Below, one piece after another: positions 35,210-45,719 of a stretch of 64,000 nt of DNA; the first letter of the stretch is position 1, and each line of letters opens with the position of its first letter. The DNA comes from Druceiella hillmani (taxonomy: Eukaryota > Arthropoda > Insecta > Lepidoptera > Hepialidae). The DNA lies in assembly GCA_039881145.1 (NCBI GenBank), contig JAYKKI010000038.1, positions 1 to 64,000 of the forward strand. The letters are read 5' to 3'. Both the position numbers and the translations under genes were made by a program. Under the pieces are notes generated by a model. It saw nothing but the letters and a program-made list of their open reading frames with translations. It did no database searches and had not been told where the DNA came from.

Positions 35210-35286
35210 CTAACCAATTGCTTTCTTAAAGATGAAAGTCCGTTTGATTAAAATAAAATATTTTTTAGGTGTTTTAAACCAAACCA
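35210..35286. repeat. Dispersed repeat, copy 2 (partner at 4130-4203)
   Basis: Aligns with the segment at 4130-4203 in the same orientation, ending in ttttaaaccaaaccag. Together they show that an interspersed family is present, which I cannot name. Confidence 0.5.
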
Positions 35287-35439
35287 GTTACTGTCAATAA
35301 TAATGAAATTGCTTCCAATACCAAATCTATTGTCAAAGTCAAATTATTAATTTTTAAAAGCAAATTTTTGTCGCCGTTATCCACAATATTAACGCCGTAA
35401 AAAATTAAAAAAGAATGATACTTAAAAAAAAAAAAAGAA

Positions 35440-35464
35440 ATATATATATATATATATATATATA
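35440..35464. repeat. Short (TA)n run
   Basis: About twelve TA dinucleotides after an A-rich tract. Confidence 0.9.
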
Positions 35465-37141
35465 AATTATAATTACATAAATATAATTTAATATAGCTGC
35501 TAATTTAGATTAGCATAAATCCCGAGGAAACATCACGCAACACCAAAAAATGTAATGTATCTAAAGCAATAAAATATCCAAAAAAATAATTTAAATACAC
35601 GAAAGTAAATATTCATTACCCGTTAAAACTATATTTTGTCAAAATAAATTTTGTACTTGGTGATTATTCCACTTCCAAAAAATTATTCAGAATTTAAATT
35701 AATTTTTTTTCTTCAAATCAGATTTAACCTGTCATTGCTATTTCCAAAATGGTACACTGTAAATTTTAACGGCGTATTTTATTTAAATCTCTTGACTTAC
35801 TAGTAATTGACTTTACAATTTAATTTACGTGAACTTCTCAAAAAGTCGTCATGATCATGTCGTTCTTATATTAAGATACAAATGATGTCGTCTTGGAACC
35901 ACACTTGGAAACACCACTTGGAAATGGAAACTAATTAAAACACGTTTAGTAGTCGTAACTAGACTCAAAGTTTTTTTAATAAATATTGAATTTTATCACA
36001 ATATATAATATTTAAACTTAATTACTTGCGTGAGATGTTCTGTACATTTAGATGCTTCTCCTTCGTTGTCATGCAAATATTAAAAACTAGAACATTTTCC
36101 GTTGTCAATAACTTATTAAACAACGTCACTTCATTAAGCAGTATTAAAGTTTAAATATTAAAATCTACCAATCTCCACGTGTCTAGTTAATTGTATATGT
36201 CGTGTCTAGTTAAAATGTAAAGCGTTTTAGTAAATAGTTTGTTTTCATATTTTTTTCAAGGAATGAAAGAGAAAGAAAAGTTTTCACCTGAAAATATTAA
36301 ATGTCAAAATAAAACTTGTTTGAGTTTTCTTTACCTTATTTAATTTTTGATTGGCTTAAATTGAACTAAAAAAATATACATAAATGTATCTTTTTTTAGA
36401 CTTTTTTGTCATGTACTTTAAAAGATAGAAAGGAGAGGGACTTAATTTTGAGCGCCATAAGAAAAATAATATTTTTTCCTACTCTCTTTAAACTCTCCTC
36501 GACGATGAGTTTATAGAGATACAAGTTAGAAATTTTTTTTGTTGTACTTTTTTACACTAAAACCAATGTAAAAAAAAGTCTCTTTTTATAAAATTTGTTG
36601 TCAGCTCCAGTTTTCGGTATTTATTATTAATATATAATTTACACGAATGTATTAATTTTGCAATATATTTCTAGACCTCATATTCTGTATCCTACTTTTG
36701 TGAGTACTCTTACACCAGATTGTTAAAATCCAGGAGGTTTGGGCATTGTCACGGATTTTGGCAGCTTCTCGTGCACTGTTAGTGCCAGTACGAATGCGAT
36801 CGTAAGGTTTTGGGTAATTTATGAGATCATCTATTGAAATGTTTTAATAAAATGATAGTGACTAATCTCTTGTTTGACTAATCTCTTGACTTATTCTGTT
36901 CGTATATACAATCAACACAAATTTTAATTTTGGTTAAATAATGATATAATAAAGTAATTTTTCATGAATTCTCTTCGTATATTCACAATATTTGAATAGA
37001 GTAACAATATAGTACTCTGTATGTTTAGCAGCCAAGTCCGCTTATATTAAAATCCAAAAGTCGTTCTCTTACAGAAGAAGGCTTTTAATTTGTAAAGTGA
37101 AATATAATAATACTATTTCATTGGACATTTCTTTCACTTAC

Positions 37142-37408
37142 ACAAATCCAATCCAATTTAACGTGCTTAATCCCTAAACGATCTATATAACGACATTTTA
37201 AATAAGCAGACGTTTTCACTTGACCAGCGAAATACAATGCGACATTGGGGATATATCTGAAGCTAATTGTTTCGACGGTACGATTGTGAGAGACGTTGGC
37301 AAGCGCTAACATTGTGTTCGATGGATAACGACGATACGATAAAGGATACTGAATCCATCTATGGATTGAATGCGTTTTCACAGTTGTCACATAAAACGTA
37401 AGCCCCAT
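37142..37408 (-). CDS. Possible exon of an unidentified gene
   Basis: The reverse strand is open for about 90 codons beginning MGLTFYVTTVKTHSIHRWIQ. It includes a sequon-bearing segment (ANVSHNRTVETISFRYIPN), two Cys residues (LKCRY, DWIC) and mixed hydrophobic/charged composition unlike AT noise. It runs into ggatttgt|gtaagtg, an excellent 5' splice donor with the GT at 37141-37140. The frame stays open upstream of the Met, so the exon may start earlier; no strong acceptor is seen. No family is recognised and no second exon was found. It could be a real internal exon, part of an unrecognised transposon, or chance. Confidence 0.3.
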
Positions 37409-37429
37409 GAAAATACTTGCGGAAAATGT

Positions 37430-39611
37430 ATTGATATCGAGTAGAAAATTATTAAAAAGTAAAAAAATTAAGTATTACTTTAAAAAAAAGGAATTATTTA
37501 AAAATAATATCAGATTAACAATTATATTATTTCACGGTATAAAGAAATGCGTATGATAATCCAAATAAAATCAAATTTAAGGAATGCTTCAAAATACGAC
37601 ATGAAAGTTGTTGGGGATAGTTTTAAATTGATTTTTATTTTAATGTTAATACATCACATCATTTGTTTATTTTGGATAATATTGTTTAATTATTTTTAAA
37701 ATTTTAATGACAATTAAATATTAGTATGTGTTAATTTTGATAATCATTTGTAACAGATATTATAGATTAGAAAACCATTTACAGCTTAACGGGAGTACAA
37801 ATAACGAATAAATAAATTTAAAATCTATCACTTTTTTGACTTATAAATGTCTACATTTATTTCTAATAAATTCACCTCAGTGTGAGTTTTATTTTTTAAA
37901 CTAATTGTATAAACAAATGTTAGAATGGCTTTCTGTAATAAAATATTCACAAATTAAAAGTAAACGGATGAAATTTTTTCGATTTCTCTTAAATTTTTGG
38001 GAATAATTTTGAATATATTAATTAACTTCAAAAAACATTATACTTAACGTCTGTTCATTTTCAAATAAGATACTATTTTGCTATGAAGACCACATTTTGT
38101 AAAGAAAGCCATATTTAGTTGTGAAATGAAATTAAAATAAAAAACAAAAATAATACAAATACATGAATAATTTGGTCAACACAGTTAATGTCAATGTTTC
38201 GAATTAGAGTTCCGCGTTAATCGTCGTTTAGTATAATACTGAATAGAATTGTATTGTATTTGCATAAGTATTACCTTAAGTGAAACATATACTAAGCTCA
38301 TACACCTTACTTGATTTATGTCTTAATATTTGTAGTCACATTAAAATAAGTACAGTTCATTTACGATTTATCTTTATTTTTTATTAACGATGTCATGTGA
38401 GATTCAACCAGCCTTAAAACGAATACTTACTGGCATAAATTTTGTAGACCGTAAACCATGCTCATAAATATTTAGTTGTCAACTTCGACAATAAATAATA
38501 TTTAGATATGAATGGAAATTCACTCAGTGAACATATCTTTTGAACCTTTCTGGATACTTATAACTGTAACAAAAATATTTTTTTCTAAACTGATTTGATA
38601 TTTATTAAACACCTGTACAATGGATTGTCTTACCATTTCATATAGAGATTAAAGAAATTTGTAGGTAGAATGGAGGGAAAAAGAATAAGCAACTGCTTTC
38701 TTCTAAATATTTTGAAAACCATTATTATTGAATCCGATATAAATATAACATGCGTATATGTATCTAAACCCTTTTTAGATCATGGTGTAAACTATCTGGT
38801 TTAATGATTAAAAAGCTAATGATGCAATCAAATCTAGATTAGATATTTTGTCCTCCATAAATTTATTCCAATTGTCGGGCGGTCTCGTTAGTAGAAGTGG
38901 AGACTCGAATTTAAATCCAGTTTGGATTAGCTAGACTAAGTACAGAGTCCTCTTTTAAAGGTTTTTGTAAAAAATCGAGTACCGAAGCTTCAAAGTAGCG
39001 ACCAAAATAATTAACTTCCCTTCCCTAAAGTGCCATTGTGTAATTGAATCGTATCCATAATCCAATCGAAACATATATTTCGTTACGAAGATAAAAATTC
39101 AAAAAATTATCACCGTCACTTGACATTAAAATTTTTTTAGAGGGTCACGCATTCCTTTTATTTCATTATTTAATGATGAAATAAATAAAGCTTCAATATC
39201 TTTTTCAATTAGTTTCTAACCAATCATGGCTGATTTTCCATAGGTTCCTGTCGGTTTATATATCCATATGTGAAGTTATGAAAAAACTTATAAAACTAGA
39301 AAAGCGCGTCTGAAAAAAATAGAGAGAAAAGACATGTCCCGAAATAGAGGTATGTCATTCAAATATTGTTGCTTGCTGTATCTAAGATACTGGTTAAATT
39401 ATAAATAAATATATTGTTTTAATCCTAAAAATAATAAAACATTTTTTCACCCAAATGTTTAGTCAGAAAAGCTGACGTATGAATGAATTAAATAAAACAC
39501 AAAAAACCTGCGATCTTAATAAATGGTCGGTATCCTCGGGCTAGGGAAGGACGTATTATCATTCTCCTTAATTTTTCAAGTTAGGATGTAAATATATGTG
39601 GTATAAAATTA
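37430..39611. other. Unassigned AT-rich stretch
   Basis: No gene recognised. A segment at 38880-38925 (gggcggtctcgttagtag then gactcgaatttaaatcc) faintly resembles a tRNA-derived repeat head but is too weak to call. Confidence 0.5.
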
Positions 39612-39618
39612 TTATATA

Positions 39619-39687
<69 letters not shown>

Positions 39688-39740
39688 ATATACATAAATA
39701 TATATACACATAAATATATATATATATATATATATAAATA
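39612..39740. repeat. (TA)n microsatellite with TG/CA blocks
   Basis: TA dinucleotides interrupted by tgtgtgta, acataaa and acacataaa blocks; partly self-complementary. Confidence 0.96.
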
Positions 39741-40385
39741 TATACACCTTAATGTACCATTGATTGATCTGCTTATAGCCGCTATTTAAATAACTTTATT
39801 GATGGGTGCAGATCACGCCATACTTCAGCAAATTTGATTACGTCAAAAGACAAGGAGACTGAGCTAGGACGTATAATGAGGGAAAATTAAAACTTAACAA
39901 ATAACCAGCTATAAGCTGGTTAGGACGTAAAATTCATTATCGTGTAAAATTTTAGATTTACAGCCTAAAATTTGAAAATTAATGAGGTTATGATAGTTAG
40001 ATGAATAGACGGAATAAACGACAGAGAGAAAGCAAAATAGAAATATAACCTATAGAGAAGAAATTAAAGATAATTTTCTTTGTTGACAACACTAACTATC
40101 CCTTGCAGTCAATATTTAGGTTAACTTCTTGCAGAATAGTCGCTTTGAATTCGATTGGGACAGTAATTTTAATGTTGTATATAGGAAAATTATGTCCATA
40201 CATATCAAAAAAATGTACCGAAAAAAATGCTATGAAAAATTCTTTCGGAACAAGTTATTTTTAAAAAATCGACCGTTATAATGGATGCATTGCTGTTACG
40301 TCGATAGAGAAACAAAACAACTAATTTGTTACAAACGTATTGCTAATGCACCTATGCCAGTAATAGGCAGAGCTCTGTATTCGAC
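39741..40385. other. Unassigned AT-rich stretch
   Basis: No gene recognised. Its right part (about 40270-40385) borders the BEL/Pao LTR and may include more of that element. Confidence 0.45.
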
Positions 40386-40640
40386 TGTTGCTGGATTGGA
40401 GGAATTAATTCAATATTCACCAGATTTATCGCTGTTGACAATACAGTCTGAACACAATTAATTGATCTGAATTAAATTGAACTACCATACCGTCTCTTAT
40501 ATACTTCCATGTGATCTCTTTGTACGGCTGCCGGTTGCCGCGTCAAGGGTTATAAATCCGTAGCCACACAATCACTGCGTTGGCTACAAAGAACGTGGCG
40601 ACGTTTATCCCGTTCTGCATCGTCTCTCGGGACGTCTTAT
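40386..40640 (-). mobile_element. Probable BEL/Pao LTR remnant
   Basis: Immediately downstream (on the reverse strand) of BEL/Pao pol C-terminal blocks lies a segment with a TATA-like gtatataagag (reverse of 40495-40505). It is followed by leader-like sequence with tgtcaacagcgataaatct and ends in ccagcaaca at about 40386. A TATA box, a downstream transcribed region and a CA-ending boundary after pol fit a 3' LTR. The left border is uncertain and no second copy of the LTR is in the window. Confidence 0.45.
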
Positions 40641-40674
40641 CCATTCTCTGGTAGGAGAAAGATCGGACATGTAG

Positions 40675-40860
40675 GTGGGATAACTAGCTTCTTTGTAGGT
40701 TTTCTTAGAAAACTTACCTTGCAACGCACGTCCGCTATTCTGAAGATTCCATCTGCGTTTTAGTAGATTACTGTCATATTATTACTCAATATCCTTCCGC
40801 CAGGTATTCCGTGATAGTTTATTGTCGACGAGGAGGACCGAGTCGTGATTTTTTTAGGGA
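40675..40860 (-). pseudogene. BEL/Pao retrotransposon pol, C-terminal fragment
   Basis: Reverse-strand reading gives VLLVDNKLSRNTWRKDI (about 40793-40842), then in another frame NADGIFRIADVRC (40721-40759), then RKPTKKLVIP (40678-40706). In order and content these match the conserved C-terminal domain of BEL/Pao polyproteins (DUF5641 type). There a V(L/I)(L/I)VD..(L/S)PR..W segment is followed by DG.(V/I)R.A.VR and ends with RP..KL. Frameshifts separate the blocks, so the fragment is inactive. Only the last 60 or so residues of pol are present. Confidence 0.6.
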
Positions 40861-41066
40861 TAGGATGCGGTTGACGACCTACTGCAGATGTTTCACTTTT
40901 GTGAGAAGATTACTTATGTGAAAATTGTTTCGAAAATTTTAAAAATTATGCACTTCAAACTTCAGTATACAATTAGAAATTTTTTCAAAAACTTCACAGA
41001 CAGATTCGAAAAAATTTCAAAATATTTTCAACAAACTTAAAATTAAATACTAAAACGATTATATAC

Positions 41067-41082
41067 AAACACACACACACAA

Positions 41083-41139
<57 letters not shown>
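41067..41139. repeat. (AC)n-(AT)n compound microsatellite
   Basis: AC dinucleotides with AAAC breaks, then AT dinucleotides to 41139. Confidence 0.95.
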
Positions 41140-41141
<2 letters not shown>

Positions 41142-41815
41142 CTTCAACCCTGATTTCAAGCAAAAGTAGATTCGCTTAGGCCAAGCTAGTTTAAGAAAAC
41201 GCCTGTTAGGTAAAATTAGTTTAGCCTAGGTGATATCGGTTTGTCCTGATGATATAATTCATATTTCCGATTAACCTAGTATTTTCTAACAAATCTATCA
41301 AGTTTGGTTAAAAGAATTTGGAAAAATATAGCATTTTTGCTAGATTGGTAGTCGCAGTGACAGAGGATTTGTCTTCTGAAACATAGCAAACATTACACAA
41401 AGCATCCTTCTAACGGACAAATAAGTAAGTTCATCATTTAAGAAATTTTACGGAAAGTAGCTTCATTTACTTTGTTGACTGAGAAATTTCATAGTAGACT
41501 GCAATTAATACAATTCGTTTTATTTTACGGCAGGCTGGTTATCTCTTGTTACATTTTATATCCGGTTAATTTAACATTAAATCTCAATAAATCTGTGTAA
41601 AGATGATAAGACGATAAAACTACAATTCCTTAGGTAATTATATAAAGCACATGAATTTACTAATATACGTTTGATTAAACGTCTGAATATCACGGATCAA
41701 TCCAATTTCAATACTTTCGTTGTATCAGATAGGAATAAAAACGATTATGAGATAAGCACCATTTTGCTGGGTTTCTAAATAATTGAGGAAAATATATAAT
41801 GTTACCTATTGTTTT
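41140..41815. other. Unassigned stretch before the RNase H element
   Basis: No gene recognised. The segment with repeated aggccaagctagttt / taggtaaaattagtttagcc (41179-41235) contains short internal similarities only. Confidence 0.5.
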
Positions 41816-41817
41816 AA

Positions 41818-42775
41818 AATACTACTACTACTACTACTAGCCAATGCCCACCCTTGGCATGTCTACCATTAGGTGGCGCGCTGACCAGTAGAGAAAAGCT
41901 GTTTTGTAGGCAAGGTGATCATCAGGGGGTGCCCTCCTCTCCCAATCATCAAGGTAGGGCTTCATCTTCGGGCAAACGTGGAGATGGTCAAAAGACATTC
42001 CTGGACGTCCACAGAGCAGGCAGGCATCGCTCCCCAGGACACCAATACGTGTCAGGTGGCACGCCAGGTAGTCGTGGCCCGTGGCACACCGGAAAGCTGC
42101 GACACTGACAGCTCTGGGTAGGTCGCGTCGAATAGGCGAATCAATTAGACAAGCCCAGTTCTTTCCGACGGCGGACTGTGTGCGCCGAGACTTGATCCAG
42201 GCATGTATCGCTCTGCAGACGGCCGACTTAGAGGATGAAAATGACGGAGAGCAGATGGGCTGCTGTAGAGTCGTTCCGTGTTTTGCCAGTACGTCGGCTT
42301 TTTCGTTCCCCTCTATCCCGACGTGGTTCGGAATCCACTGCAGAGTAAGTCGAAAGCCAGCATTCACCAGGTTAGACAGTCTGGCACGACAGAGTTGGGT
42401 TTTGGAACAATCTGTGTAGCGGTTGGTGGAGAGTGCCAGAATAGCTGCCTGGCAGTCGATGAGAAAAACCACGCTTTGTGATGTTGCAAGACGCTCCAGT
42501 TCCCTGGCGGCCTCGTATATCGCTGCAATCTCTCCATCGTAGTTGGTAAGCGGGGAACCGACGGCAACAGAGCCCTCAAATACTGTAGATGTGAAGCATG
42601 CTCCGGTATTCCCTGTGTTTGGCATCGACGAGCCGTCACAGTAAATATGCAACCAGTCCTGGGAGGGATACCTGGTGTGGATAGTCTTCAGGGCAGCCAT
42701 TCTCAGGGCAACATCAATTGATTGGTGTTTCGGTAAGTTGTGGTTCATGAGTCGAAGCTCCACATGTATAACAAT
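41818..42775 (-). mobile_element. 5'-truncated RNase H-type non-LTR retrotransposon
   Basis: A sharply GC-richer block (about half G+C by eye) in AT-rich DNA. On the reverse strand it carries the 3' end of a retrotransposon ORF and finishes in a (TAG)n tail of about seven repeats (41818-41839), then flanking AT DNA. A short tandem-repeat tail is typical of I-like and related non-LTR clades that carry an RNase H. The 5' break lies near 42765-42790, where composition changes abruptly. No exact target-site duplication could be defined by eye. The lack of stops suggests it is the youngest insertion in this window. Confidence 0.85.
41837..42763 (-). CDS. RNase H and zinc-knuckle end of non-LTR ORF2
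   Basis: About 308 codons are open without a stop; the 5' part (endonuclease, reverse transcriptase) is missing, and the first codon in the open frame is GTG, so there is no genuine start. An RNase H fold is clear: IYCDGSS (first Asp), GEIAAIYEAARELE (Glu), VVFLIDCQAAILAL (Asp) and WIPNHVGIEGNEKADVLAKHG (His and final Asp). All catalytic positions are present. RNase H removes the RNA template strand during target-primed reverse transcription. The C-terminus has FRCATGHDYLACHLTRIG and CLLCG......DHLHVC, a Cys/His knuckle typical of these ORFs. The protein ends MPRVGIG, and the stop codon TAG at 41839-41837 is the first unit of the (TAG)n tail. Not expected to be expressed as an intact enzyme. 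Confidence 0.88.
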   Translation of the reverse strand: MELRLMNHNLPKHQSIDVALRMAALKTIHTRYPSQDWLHIYCDGSSMPNTGNTGACFTSTVFEGSVAVGSPLTNYDGEIAAIYEAARELERLATSQSVVFLIDCQAAILALSTNRYTDCSKTQLCRARLSNLVNAGFRLTLQWIPNHVGIEGNEKADVLAKHGTTLQQPICSPSFSSSKSAVCRAIHAWIKSRRTQSAVGKNWACLIDSPIRRDLPRAVSVAAFRCATGHDYLACHLTRIGVLGSDACLLCGRPGMSFDHLHVCPKMKPYLDDWERRAPPDDHLAYKTAFLYWSARHLMVDMPRVGIG

Positions 42776-42789
42776 ATTTTAATATTATT

Positions 42790-43180
42790 TTACATTCGAA
42801 AGCAAACGACAAAGCTGAAGGATAAAATAAATATGAGTATTCCTATTTATCGCTACGTATTCGATTCGAAGAACTAAGAAAATCTATTTCGGCAGTCTAC
42901 GCGAAATTTGATACTTTATTTAAATCGCATTTATATTAGAAATAAAAACTTTTTTTGGCTTAGTTCTTTACATTTTTCCTAACTGAATTTATTTATACTT
43001 AGATTCTGAGAAATTCACTTCAACACTACGAGTCAGAAATATATAGAGCAGTAATGTTCGACCAAAATGTGACCCCGCTAAAATTATGCCGCCTTGCAAA
43101 ATTATGCCGCGTTTCAATCAGTCTGTTGCTAGACGCCTGACAATAGCGTAGATTTTATTTTCTAAATGGACGAACGCGTT
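42790..43180. other. Upstream flank of the P-element relic
   Basis: AT-rich with a TATA-like aatatatagag (about 43037-43050) and a direct repeat aaaattatgccgc at 43080 and 43098. The repeat could be subterminal transposase-binding sequence of the P element, but no terminal inverted repeat was identified. Confidence 0.3.
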
Positions 43181-43183
43181 AAA

Positions 43184-45090
43184 ATGCCATCCTGTATTAT
43201 AAAAAATTGTTTAAGTGCATCCCATAAACACAATAGATCAAATGGGATTACATTTTACAGGTTAGAAAATTATTTTGTTTAAGTTTAAATCAATTTGAAA
43301 TTAATGATAAACGGACAACGCACGTCGTAACTAAATATAAAGGTAAAGCACGTACTGAAGTATATATGCTTTAAATAATTATTATTAACTTTTTGTGTAT
43401 TTTATAAATCGTTTTATGTTTATGTATTTGTTTTATGTATAAAATTTAATTTTTTTAATAATTATTTGCAGAATTCCTCAAAATCACAAAATAAATATTA
43501 AATGAATAAATATAATTTCACACAAAACAAATAATAAGTGGCGGCCTCCTTTTTTCCGTTTTGTGTTCTTTACATTTTAAAGAAGACGATTTTTACACAA
43601 CACCAAAATGATATCGCAAAATTAACAAGACAGCAGACCCATCCTTATTCACCGTGAGTAACATTTTCTTAAACTGTGACTCCCGTTATACTTTTTAATG
43701 TCTGAAGATCAAAGTGATTGTCTAACCGGGTATTTTGATCTTCAGACATTAAAAAATATGAACTGACTTCAGGACACACTACCGCTTACTAATTTAACCA
43801 TATATGGGGACTCCATAAACCATTTCAGTATACACGACCGCCACAAATTTAGCCACACTATTAATAGATAAACCACCGCAATTACCAACATGCCATCATC
43901 AAATTTAGAATCTGCATTATATACACATAGGAAAGAAATATTAAAAAGGACAACACAAATAAGCGCAAACAGGTTAGCAAAATTAAAGAAAAAATGCCAA
44001 AGGTCAATAAAAAAATTATGAAAAAAAACATATCTCTAAAAGAATTAACTAAAACTGTAAAAAATAATAGATTTATAAATAGTGATATTTGCCCAGTTCT
44101 AAACAAAAATGTTGTTGCCACTGAAATTATAAATAGAATGTGTTTAAATAAAAAGATAAATCGAACCACTGTTAAATTTTCACCGGCTTCAGGGAAATTT
44201 GCGATAACATTAAATTACTATTCTCCCACAGGCTATAATACGCAAAGTCAGTTTTTGATAAATGTTTACCACATCCATCCACTTTAACTAAATGGTACCA
44301 AAGCATTGACGCTAATCCGGGATTTACTAGTGAAGCATTCTCTGCTCTTCAAAAAAAAAATTTCAAAACAGTAAATTAAAAATTTTTTGCTCTCTTATTA
44401 TAGATGAAATAGGTCTAAGACACCAACAATTATTTAACGGTAAAATGTTTGAAGGCTTGGTGACTTATGGTGAAGCTACCAACGAGATAGCTAAATAGGA
44501 GTTTGTTCTAATGTTAGTACCTATTAATGATAATTGGAAATTGCCATCGGGATATTTTCTGATAAACGGTTTATCAGGTGAGAGAAAAGCTAATTTAATT
44601 AAAATATGTTTAGAAAAAATTATTGAAGTTGGCACGAAAGTCGTATCCCTGCCATTTGATGGATGTAGTTCTAATTTAGCAGCGGCGAAATAATTAAGTT
44701 GCAAGTTGGAAGACGCAAACAATCTAAAAACTTCTTTTAAACACCCTTCAAACCGTAAAAATTTCGTGATACTTTTAGACCCGTGTCATATGGTTAAATT
44801 TATTAGAAATACCTTTGAATCTTAAAAAAATATAATTGATGGTGATGGTAATACAATACAATGGCGGTTTCATAATTTGCAAAAATATTTGGGATTACAT
44901 TTCTCTAATAACTAAACAGCATCTAGGATTCCGAAACCAAATAATGAAAGTTAAGTTAGCTACTCAATTGCTAAGTAATAGCGTAGCAAAAGATATATAA
45001 TTATGGGAAAACGATTTAAAATTATCTAAATTCCACAAATCTTTAACCATGGCCATATTTATAAAAAAAGGTTGATTACGAATTATATAA
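43184..45090 (+). pseudogene. P-element (THAP) transposase, decayed
   Basis: A first exon at 43184-43260 starts MPSCIIKNCL and ends at GITFYR with a donor-like ttacag|gttag; Cys 4 and Cys 9 give the start of a THAP C2CH DNA-binding finger. After an intron-like gap, coding similarity resumes at about 43780-43890 with a Lys-rich coiled coil (RLAKLKKKCQ, ISLKELTKTVKNN). It continues through FSPASGKFAITLNYYSP, WYQSIDANPGFTSEAFSALQ (frameshifted near 44270), IIDEIGLRHQQLFNGK (about 44400), LVPINDNWKLPSGYFLI and GLSGERKANLI (44515-44600), and PFDGCSSNLAAAK (to 44692). It ends with LLDPCHMVKFIRNTF (about 44775) and WENDLKLSKFHKS (about 45005-45045). These are P-element/THAP9 landmarks, with the DE and FDG Asp positions retained. 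Several stops and frameshifts, and loss of the C-terminal part after about 45090, make it inactive. Confidence 0.85.
43692..43755. repeat. Perfect 22-bp hairpin inside the P-element relic
   Basis: Bases 43692-43713 (tttttaatgtctgaagatca and on) are the exact reverse complement of 43734-43755, around a 20-base loop. It sits between the THAP exon and the next coding block, so within a presumed intron. Confidence 0.92.
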
Positions 45091-45149
45091 ATTGTGCGTG
45101 TAAGTAAAAACCACAAAACATTTAAAAACAAAATAATTTCAGTATGTGC

Positions 45150-45480
45150 TTACCTTTACGTATACACGTCGCACTGTAATTTCACATCTATGTATGCTGA
45201 AATAAAAGTCAAATTGGCATGGCGTGCTTCGCAGATTTGTCTAATAGACATATGGATATGAATGTGGCAGTATATATATAATGGCGTGGGAGTGCGAGCA
45301 AGATAACAAAATACGTATGTATTGCGGCCAGAGCAAGATGGCACCTTTAGTGTAACAACTTCAGATAGGTGGCGCTGTATACTTGGGTACACTTTTCGAC
45401 TTGATAGATTCATACACATTACTTCTCTATACATTTCTTTACTCGTAGCTTAAACACAATTCACGTTCAAAATCTGTCTT
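45150..45480. other. GC-richer segment of unknown origin
   Basis: From about 45160 to 45420 the sequence is less AT-rich (tacacgtcgcactgtaa, aatggcgtgggagtgcgagc, attgcggccagagcaagatgg, ataggtggcgctgtatac) than its flanks and has no meaningful open frame. It lies where the P-element relic stops, so it may be a separate insertion that truncated it. No family recognised. Confidence 0.3.
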
Positions 45481-45719
45481 CCTATTATATGTTATGGTTT
45501 TAAACGTCTTTACTTAATATTATAAGTTATGAGTTCACAATAAAATAATTTTTTGCAGTACAATTCTATGTTGTGATATTCTAACAAATGTATTAAAAAA
45601 TAAATGGAACAAATTATACCTAGTATATCAATCTGGTACTTTTTTAGATCGTCTGTTTCTTTCGACAATTCTATACGCAGGAGGAAGTCCCGTAAGCCCG
45701 GACGGCTCCTAAATACGAA

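Larger units (their letters stand above)
32650..37130. other. Unassigned AT-rich stretch
   Basis: Holds a second member of a dispersed repeat (35210-35286), a short (TA)n run (35440-35464), a two-copy 20-bp repeat of tggatccatagatga at 34052 and 34072, and a small CpG-containing segment (33775-33840). No gene recognised. Confidence 0.5.

Noticed and set aside
36720..36830. GC-richer segment reading DRIRTGTNSAREAAKIRDNAQ on the reverse strand
   Set aside because: Protein-like but only about 30 codons, with no family I can name and no flanking support.
38880..38925. tRNA-like segment with gactcgaatttaaatcc
   Set aside because: The B box has an insertion, there is no A box at proper spacing and no cloverleaf can be formed.
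41854..42639. Several + and - strand frames inside the RNase H element
   Set aside because: They are shadow frames of the GC-rich RNase H ORF.
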